64,000 bases of DNA. It comes from Paractinoplanes ovalisporus (GTDB lineage: Bacteria > Actinomycetota > Actinomycetes > Mycobacteriales > Micromonosporaceae). Under the pieces are notes generated by a model, which saw nothing but the letters and a program-made list of their open reading frames with translations, did no database searches and was not told the DNA's origin. Positions 58,768 through 64,000 of this stretch are shown piece by piece. Where the stretch lies: contig NZ_JAENHP010000016.1 in NCBI RefSeq assembly GCF_016834655.1, positions 1-64,000 on the forward strand, in the 5' to 3' direction. Positions within the stretch are counted from its first letter, which is position 1; each line of letters begins with the position of its first letter. The position numbers were made by a program, and so were the translations under genes.

Positions 58768-59598
58768 ATGGTGCTGGATCGGAGAACGCTGCTGCGGGCC
58801 GCCCTTGGCGGGGCGGTTGTCTCGGCGTACGGGACGGAACCGGCGCTGGCCGGAGGCCGCGGCAACCGCCGGACCGTCTTCGTGGCCGGCGATTCGACCG
58901 CCGCCACCTATGCGACCGCCGACGTGCCGCGCGCGGGCTGGGGGCAGGCGTTGCCCGTGTTCCTTCGGCCGGACATCGCGGTGGAGAACGCGGCACTGTC
59001 GGGGGCCAGCTCGAAGAGCTTCGCCGATCTGGGGCGGCTCGACCTCATCCTGGCCGCGATCCGGCCCGGCGACGTGTTGCTGATCTCGTTCGGGCACAAC
59101 GACGAGAAGGCCGAGGATCCGGCGCGCTACACCGAGCCGTGGACCACCTTCCAGGACTATCTGCGGCTCTACCTGGACGGCGCTCGTGCGCGGCGGGCCC
59201 GGCCGATTCTGGTCACCCCGGTGGAACGACGCCGATTCCGTACGGACGGCACGCCCTATCTCTCGCACGGCGAATATCCGGACTCGATGCGGGCCCTGGC
59301 CGAGGCCACCCGTACGCCGCTGATCGACCTGACCGCCCGTTCGTTCGCGCTGTGGAGCGAGCTCGGGCCGGAACCGACCAAGGACTACTTCCTCTGGCTC
59401 GACCCGGGTGAGATGCCCAACTATCCGGACGGCGTCGCCGACAACACGCACTTCCAGGCGCACGGGGCGATCGAGGTGGCTCGCCTGGTGGCCGCCGCGG
59501 GCGCGGGGATTCCGGGCCGCGACCGGCGCGCCCTGCACGATCCGTCCATTCCGGACGACGTGCTGGCCTGGCCGCCCACCCGCCCGGCCGAGAGCTGA
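58768..59598 (+). CDS. Secreted SGNH esterase, rhamnogalacturonan acetylesterase-like
   Basis: 276 aa. Signal peptide with a twin-arginine motif (DRRTLLRAALGGAVVSAYG). SGNH blocks: VFVAGDSTAA (Ser), NAALSGASSKSF (Gly), FGHNDEKAEDP (Asn) and the C-terminal DNTHF (Asp-x-x-His). This combination is typical of CE12-like enzymes that remove acetyl groups from pectic rhamnogalacturonan. It has a LacI-like operator and complements the GH127 arabinofuranosidase. The gene end RPAES-stop starts a tandem repeat. Confidence 0.9.
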   Translation: MVLDRRTLLRAALGGAVVSAYGTEPALAGGRGNRRTVFVAGDSTAATYATADVPRAGWGQALPVFLRPDIAVENAALSGASSKSFADLGRLDLILAAIRPGDVLLISFGHNDEKAEDPARYTEPWTTFQDYLRLYLDGARARRARPILVTPVERRRFRTDGTPYLSHGEYPDSMRALAEATRTPLIDLTARSFALWSELGPEPTKDYFLWLDPGEMPNYPDGVADNTHFQAHGAIEVARLVAAAGAGIPGRDRRALHDPSIPDDVLAWPPTRPAES

Positions 59599-59745
59599 TC
59601 GGCTCGCACCTTTCCGCCCGGCCGCGAGCCGCCCGGCCGCGAGCCGCCCGGCCGCGAGCCGCCCGGCCCGAACCTCGCCGCACGGCCGCGAGCCGACCGG
59701 CCCAGACCTCGCCGCGCGGCCGTGAGCTGACCGGCTCGGACCTCC
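59581..59745. repeat. GC-rich repeat starting at the esterase stop region
   Basis: CGCCCGGCCGAGAGCTGA at the gene end is followed by three units of CGCCCGGCCGCGAGC (15 bp) and then by longer 34-bp units joining CCCGAACCTCGCCG-like and CACGGCCGCGAGC-like parts. It extends to about 59745. Confidence 0.9.
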
Positions 59746-60041
59746 GCACGGGTGATGGCCGCACGGGCGGTCACCGCGCTGCCGGTGATGGACCAGGCGG
59801 CGCCGCCGGAATGGCATTTCGGCCTATTTCCCTCTTGCCGTAAATGCAAGGAGCGGCTGTCGGATCTCGAACACGCAAGCGCATCGACTTTGACATGGCG
59901 GGCTCGGGAAACGAGACTGATTGACGTCTGAAATGGCTCGTCAATCGCCGGGAAAACAATTCCGGGCCGCCGTTCGCGCTGCCCACGGTGGCTCGACGGC
60001 GCCATGATTTCCCAAGCTTGTTCTCCGATCGGAGGTCATCC
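59746..60041. other. Leader region of the glutaminase-like cluster
   Basis: No gene is visible. The region is AT-richer from 59815 on (CATTTCGGCCTATTTCCC, CCGTAAATGCAAGG), which suggests that the promoter of the downstream cluster lies here. No riboswitch or clear dyad was recognised. Confidence 0.45.
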
Positions 60042-61367
60042 ATGCCACGATCGAATGCTCTCGTCGACGAGGTCCGCGGCATCGGTCGGCCGCTTGGAAT
60101 CGCCTCGAAAGCGGCCGACGCGGCGCCCCCGGGAATGGCGACCGTAGCCTTTGCCGGCGGGGTCAACGCACGTCTCGACATGTCGCAGGACCACGCGCCG
60201 GGCTGGCTCGCCGCGCTCGAGCAGATGCGGTCGGCGGGGCTGAACGCCTACGTGGAGATCGACCCGGGCACGGCCGAGATCACCCGGGTGCTGTGCCCGG
60301 TCGAGGTCGGCGTCGGTGCCATGGAGGAACGGGACGACGCGGTCGAGGTCGAGCTCGTGGTATCCCATGCCCGGCACTGGCTCCGCCGCGACAACCCCGA
60401 CTTCGAGGAGCTGCGGGCGTTGCTCGAAGCCGCCCGGGCCGGCGACACGCTCGTGCTGGTGACCGAGACAATCGACCAACACGAGATCATCGACGTCCGG
60501 CCGACCCCAAAAGCGGTGCCGCGGCCCGCGGATGAGCAGGCCGCGACCGACAGCGGTCCCACCGCGGACGCGCCCGTGGCGTTCTCGGTCGCCCAGCAGA
60601 TGTTCGACCTGGTCAACGGGCGCGTGTGCTGTTCCGCCGGTCCGGGCGGTTCCTGCATCCCGTTCACCTTCCCCGACGACGGGTGCTGGGGCCGGGCCCA
60701 CGAGATGTGCCGGCTCATGCAGGCGGCCGGCACCCAGCCGGGCAAGGTGTGGATCTATGGAAACCTGCACGTGGTGAGCGCCAACAAGCCGGACTGCAAC
60801 GTCTACTGGGGCTGGCACGTCGCGCCGACGCTGTCGGTGAACACCGGTTCCGGCCCACAGACGTACGTCGTCGATCCGGCACTGTTCCCCGGGCCGGTGA
60901 CGCAGCCGGTCTGGGCCTCGGTGCAGGGCGACCCGAATCCGGCCCTGGTGCCCACCGGCGCCGACGTCTTCCACCGCTCGTTCAGCGGCGCCGTCGTGTT
61001 CGACCCCACCTACAGCCAGACGAACTCGGTGCTGGCCACCTACCGCGCCCAGCTTCAGCTGCGCTCCGCCTCCAGCGACGGGCCACCGCCCTACCTGAAC
61101 TGCGAACCCAACCCGCCGCGGGTGCAGTGGCGCGGCACGATCGGGCCCGGCGCGACCCGGCGCTGGTTCACCTTCGGCTGGCCGGCCACCTGGCACGTGC
61201 TCTGGACCATCATGCCGACCTCGATCTGCCCGGGGGCGCCGCAACTGTCGTGGAAGGTCGCGGTGGAACGGGCGAGCGCCACGCAGTGCACGTACTGGAT
61301 CACCGTCAAGAACCAGACCTCGCGGACGGTCCGTTTCGAGGGCCGCTATGACGTCCTGAGCAAGTGA
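60042..61367 (+). CDS. Protein-glutaminase-like (deamidase fold) protein, three-domain
   Basis: 441 aa from ATG 60042 (GGAGG 6 bases upstream); no signal peptide. Residues about 25-145 form an N-terminal domain (ATVAFAGGVNARLDMS...NAYVEIDPGTAEITRVLCPVEV...DQHEIIDVRP). The central domain (about 175-310) resembles bacterial protein glutaminases: Cys215 in DDGCWGRAHEMCRLM, His259 in VYWGWHVAP and Asp278 in YVVDPALF are a plausible Cys-His-Asp triad. The last ~85 residues form a beta-rich domain (TRRWFTFGWPATWHVLW...TQCTYWITVKNQT...FEGRYDV), repeated as a separate protein next door. Substrate unknown. Confidence 0.75.
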   Translation: MPRSNALVDEVRGIGRPLGIASKAADAAPPGMATVAFAGGVNARLDMSQDHAPGWLAALEQMRSAGLNAYVEIDPGTAEITRVLCPVEVGVGAMEERDDAVEVELVVSHARHWLRRDNPDFEELRALLEAARAGDTLVLVTETIDQHEIIDVRPTPKAVPRPADEQAATDSGPTADAPVAFSVAQQMFDLVNGRVCCSAGPGGSCIPFTFPDDGCWGRAHEMCRLMQAAGTQPGKVWIYGNLHVVSANKPDCNVYWGWHVAPTLSVNTGSGPQTYVVDPALFPGPVTQPVWASVQGDPNPALVPTGADVFHRSFSGAVVFDPTYSQTNSVLATYRAQLQLRSASSDGPPPYLNCEPNPPRVQWRGTIGPGATRRWFTFGWPATWHVLWTIMPTSICPGAPQLSWKVAVERASATQCTYWITVKNQTSRTVRFEGRYDVLSK

Positions 61368-61380
61368 CCGGGAGCGAACC

Positions 61381-61635
61381 ATGAGGACCGGAACCCAATT
61401 CACGGCGACCATCGGCCCCAACACCACCAGGCGCTGGTTCACGTTCGGCTGGCCGGCCGGGTGGCACGTCGTCTGGTACATCATGCCGACGTCGCCGGCG
61501 GTCGGCGCGCCGCAGATCGACTGGGACGTGGCCGTCGAACGCGCCTCGTCCACCCAGTGCACCTACTGGATCACGGTCACCAACCTGACCGGCGCCAACG
61601 TCACTTTCGACGGCCGCTACGCCGTCTTTCCCTGA
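61381..61635 (+). CDS. Stand-alone copy of the upstream protein's C-terminal domain
   Basis: 84 aa. Nearly the whole protein aligns without gaps to the C-terminus of the preceding one: TIGPNTTRRWFTFGWPAGWHVVWYIMPTS versus TIGPGATRRWFTFGWPATWHVLWTIMPTS, and WDVAVERASSTQCTYWITVTN versus WKVAVERASATQCTYWITVKN. It starts 13 bp after it, with GGGAGCGA before the ATG. No family recognised; probably a small beta-sandwich binding domain, acting as partner, competitor or immunity/regulatory protein. Confidence 0.8.
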   Translation: MRTGTQFTATIGPNTTRRWFTFGWPAGWHVVWYIMPTSPAVGAPQIDWDVAVERASSTQCTYWITVTNLTGANVTFDGRYAVFP

Positions 61636-61721
61636 CCGGGCCCGGCTCGGCTCGGCTCGGGCTCACGAGCCTGACCGGGCCCGGCTCGGCTCGGCTCGGG
61701 CTCACGAGCCTGACCGGGCAC
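61631..61721. repeat. 39-bp duplication containing the stop codon of the 84-aa gene
   Basis: CCTGACCGGGCCCGGCTCGG starts the unit at 61631 (with the stop TGA) and again at 61670; a partial copy starts at 61709. The two full copies are identical. The unit also contains three GGCTC sub-repeats. Confidence 0.95.
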
Positions 61722-61742
61722 AGCACACGAGGAGGCAACGTC

Positions 61743-61961
61743 ATGCGTATCGCGGTCGAGCTCGACGGCTGGGACGGCAAGGGTGAGATCGTCGTGCGGA
61801 TCAGCACGGAGGGGAACGCCCCGACGGCCGCCATCCGGACTGAGGACGACGCCGGCACCGACGCCGGAGCAGCCCCGGCCGACCTGGCCGACGGGAGCAC
61901 CGACGCCGAAACGGCGGCCATCGACGCCGGCCCGGCCCCTGACCTGGACGACAACCGGTGA
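61743..61961 (+). CDS. Small acidic protein of the glutaminase-like cluster
   Basis: 72 aa. GAGGAGG 7 bases before the ATG marks a strong ribosome site. The N-terminal half is ordered (MRIAVELDGWDGKGEIVVRI, beta-like); the C-terminal half is rich in Asp, Ala and Gly (DAGAAPADLADG, AAIDAGPAPDLDDNR) and very acidic. No family recognised. A leader/core layout of a modified peptide or a chaperone/regulatory tail are both possible; there is no typical RiPP enzyme next to it. Confidence 0.65.
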   Translation: MRIAVELDGWDGKGEIVVRISTEGNAPTAAIRTEDDAGTDAGAAPADLADGSTDAETAAIDAGPAPDLDDNR

Positions 61962-62016
61962 TCCGGGCGATAGGGTCGAACCCGGAAGACATCAGGGCAT
62001 GTCGATGGGGTGATCG

Positions 62017-64000
62017 ATGGGGCGGCCGGACGGACCGGAGACCGACGCCGTCCGGGCGTTCGCCACGCTGCCCGATCCCGCCCAGGCCGGCAGCCTCGAC
62101 GACGTGGCCGAGCGGCTGCGCCGTCTGAAGGTGTGGGCCGGCGACCCGTCGTACGACACCATCAAGGACCGGGTCAACGCGGCCTGGACCGCGGCCGGAC
62201 GCCCGGCGCGGGAGCTGACCCGCCGGTCCACGGTGGCCGACTGTTTCCGGGCCGGCCGGCGGCGGCTCAACACCGACCTCGTCGTCGCGATCGTCGAGGC
62301 GCTGCACCCCGACCGGGGTTACGTCACCCAGTGGCAGCAGGCCCTGCGAGCGGTCGGCGCCGAGATCGACGCCGTGTCCCAGGTCCGCGTGCAGGACAGC
62401 CTGCCGCCGGAGGTGCCCGGGTTCACCGGACGGCGTGGGGAACTCCAGCGGCTGCGCCTCGCCCAGCAGCGCGGCGGCGCCGTCGTGATCTCGGCGATCG
62501 CGGGGATGGCCGGCGTCGGCAAGACGCAGCTCGCGATCCACGCCGGGCACGAACTGGGCCGTAGGAGACCGTTCGACCGGGTGCTGTTCGTCAACCTGCG
62601 GGGGTTCCACGCCGACCGGGCCCAGCCGCCGGCCGATCCGGCGGCGGTGCTCGACGGGTTCCTGCGTGTGCTCGGCGTTTCCGGTCACCGGATCCCGCAC
62701 ACGCTCGACGCCCGCGTCACCGCCTACCGGGGGCGGCTGGCCGGGACCCGTACGCTCGTCGTGCTGGACAACGCGGCCACCACCACGCAGGTGCGGCCGT
62801 TGCTGCCGGACACCCCGGGCTGCCTGGCCCTGATCACCAGCCGGCGTACCCTGACCGGCCTGGACACCGCCACCGCGCTCACCGTCGACGTGTTCACCCC
62901 GGACGAGGCGGCGGCTTTCCTGCGGCGCGCGGTGGCCGACCTGCACACGGCCCCGGAGCCGGAAGCGCTGGCCCGCATCGCCGACCGCTGCGGCCACCTG
63001 CCGCTGGCGCTGAGCCTGGTCGCCGGGCACATCCGCAGCTTCCCCCACTGGACGCTGGCCGACCACGCCGACCGCCTGGACGAACGCCACCGCGACCGGC
63101 GCCTCGACTCCGGGGTCGAGCTCGCCCTCGAACTGTCCTATCAGGATCTGCCGGCCGACCGGCAACGGCTGCTGCGCCTGGCCGCACTGCACCCGGGTCA
63201 GGACTTCGACGCGTACGCCGCGGCCGCCCTGGTCGACACCGACGCGCCGACCGCCGCGGCCCGGCTCGACCATCTCGCCCACGACCACCTGCTGCAGCCG
63301 ACCACACCGGGCCGGTACGCCTTCCACGACCTGGTCCGCGCGTACGCCACCGACCGCGCCCACGACCAGGACCCGCCGGCCGCCCGCCGGGCCGCGCTGA
63401 CCCGCCTGTTCGACTACTACCTGGCCACCGCCGGGGCGGCCATGAACACGCTGCACCCGGGCGAGGCCCAGCAACGACCCCCGGTGCGGGCGATCACCAC
63501 CCCGGTCCCCGACCTGACCGGCTCGGAGAGCGCCATCGCCTGGCTGGACACCGAACGGCCGGTGCTGATCGCGGTCACGGCGCACGGCTCCCCCGAACAC
63601 GCCGTCGCGCTGGCCCGAACCCTGTCGCGTCACCTCAAGGGTGGCCACCACAACGACGCCCTGACCGTGCACGGCCACGCCCTGCGGGCCGCGCGCGAGC
63701 TCGGCGACCTCGACGGGCAGGCCCACGCTCTCAACGGCCTCGGTGTGGCCCACCGGCGGCTCGGTTCGCCCAAGCGGGCCACCGACGACCTCGAGACCTC
63801 GCTGGAGTTGTTCCGCCGCACCGGGGACACCGCCGGGGAGGCGGCCACCCTCTATGAGCTGGCCACGGTCATGCAGTGGACGGGGCGCTACCCGGAGGCC
63901 ATCGACTACAAGCAGCAGGCCCTCGCCCTCTACCGGCAGGCCGGCGACCGCATCGGCGAGGCCAACATGCTCAGCGGCATCGGCCTGACCCTGGAACGGC
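62017..64000 (+). CDS. STAND NTPase: helical N-domain, NB-ARC and TPRs (3' end beyond window)
   Basis: 661 codons are visible and the frame is open at the window end. The N-terminal ~130 residues (LRRLKVWAGDPSYDTIKDRVNAAWTAAGR...RRRLNTDLVVAIVEALHPDRGYVTQWQQALRAV) are a helical domain commonly fused to NB-ARC in actinomycetes. NB-ARC: Lys169 in IAGMAGVGKTQLA, Walker B RTLVVLDNAAT, LITSRRTLTGL, ADRCGHLPLALSLVAGH. From about residue 550 on TPRs start (ALNGLGVAHRRLGSPKRATDDLETSLELF). Such proteins act as stimulus-activated regulators or immune ATPases. ATG 62017 is preceded by GGGGTG. Confidence 0.88.
   Translation, partial: MGRPDGPETDAVRAFATLPDPAQAGSLDDVAERLRRLKVWAGDPSYDTIKDRVNAAWTAAGRPARELTRRSTVADCFRAGRRRLNTDLVVAIVEALHPDRGYVTQWQQALRAVGAEIDAVSQVRVQDSLPPEVPGFTGRRGELQRLRLAQQRGGAVVISAIAGMAGVGKTQLAIHAGHELGRRRPFDRVLFVNLRGFHADRAQPPADPAAVLDGFLRVLGVSGHRIPHTLDARVTAYRGRLAGTRTLVVLDNAATTTQVRPLLPDTPGCLALITSRRTLTGLDTATALTVDVFTPDEAAAFLRRAVADLHTAPEPEALARIADRCGHLPLALSLVAGHIRSFPHWTLADHADRLDERHRDRRLDSGVELALELSYQDLPADRQRLLRLAALHPGQDFDAYAAAALVDTDAPTAAARLDHLAHDHLLQPTTPGRYAFHDLVRAYATDRAHDQDPPAARRAALTRLFDYYLATAGAAMNTLHPGEAQQRPPVRAITTPVPDLTGSESAIAWLDTERPVLIAVTAHGSPEHAVALARTLSRHLKGGHHNDALTVHGHALRAARELGDLDGQAHALNGLGVAHRRLGSPKRATDDLETSLELFRRTGDTAGEAATLYELATVMQWTGRYPEAIDYKQQALALYRQAGDRIGEANMLSGIGLTLER

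Overview
The window is GC-rich DNA from an actinomycete. Translational overlaps (GTGA, ATGA), many GTG starts and a wealth of secreted carbohydrate-active enzymes, SARP/NB-ARC regulators and OmpR-type two-component systems suggest Micromonosporaceae, perhaps Actinoplanes or a relative. That placement is an inference from gene content and base usage; no rRNA or other taxonomic marker is present. I saw no tRNA or rRNA gene, CRISPR array or prophage.

Layout. 1-137: edge of an IS3-family element. 0.5-5.2 kb: Fpg/Nei glycosylase, then a convergent alr-ddl cell-wall pair and a secreted trypsin. 5.8-7.5 kb: response regulator and sensor kinase. 7.8-9.4 kb: TetR and a quinone oxidoreductase. 9.4-15.2 kb: divergent secreted glycosidases, GH127 with ricin-type lectins and GH92 with an F5/8C module, sharing an intergenic region with two palindromes. 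15.3-20.8 kb: HAD phosphatase, SDR/HxlR pair, beta-helix membrane protein, truncated hydrolase, TetR/SDR pair with a clear operator. 20.9-25.1 kb: HTH-beta-propeller membrane protein, a small related protein, ThuA-like and beta-helix secreted proteins. 25.2-32.6 kb: SDR/XRE pair, VanZ-RR-HK operon, siderophore-interacting protein plus a large flavin/iron-sulfur fusion under a TetR. 33.6-38.7 kb: GGDEF-EAL protein, NCS2 permease coupled to a DUF1989 protein. 38.8-44.3 kb: secreted Ig-like-fold protein, PhyH dioxygenase, and a CHAT-protease/small-membrane-protein pair. 44.3-52.8 kb: SARP-NB-ARC regulator, frameshifted diguanylate cyclase, and a two-component system facing a lipoprotein/adaptor/ABC exporter operon. 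52.9-59.6 kb: AraC, iron-siderophore binding protein and fused permease behind an iron-box-like palindrome, hydrolase, bile-acid-type transporter, SGNH esterase. 60.0-64.0 kb: a protein-glutaminase-like enzyme, a free copy of its C-terminal domain, a small acidic protein and a STAND NTPase that runs off the window.

Two themes stand out. First, the DNA is rich in GC-rich minisatellites with a recurrent geometry: several begin inside the last codons of a gene and repeat the stop-codon region downstream (7.5, 20.8, 36.2, 59.6, 61.6 kb), and one sits in frame inside alanine racemase as eleven 18-bp units. Second, two compact clusters have no well-described function: the CHAT protease with a small membrane protein, and the glutaminase-like cluster at the right end.
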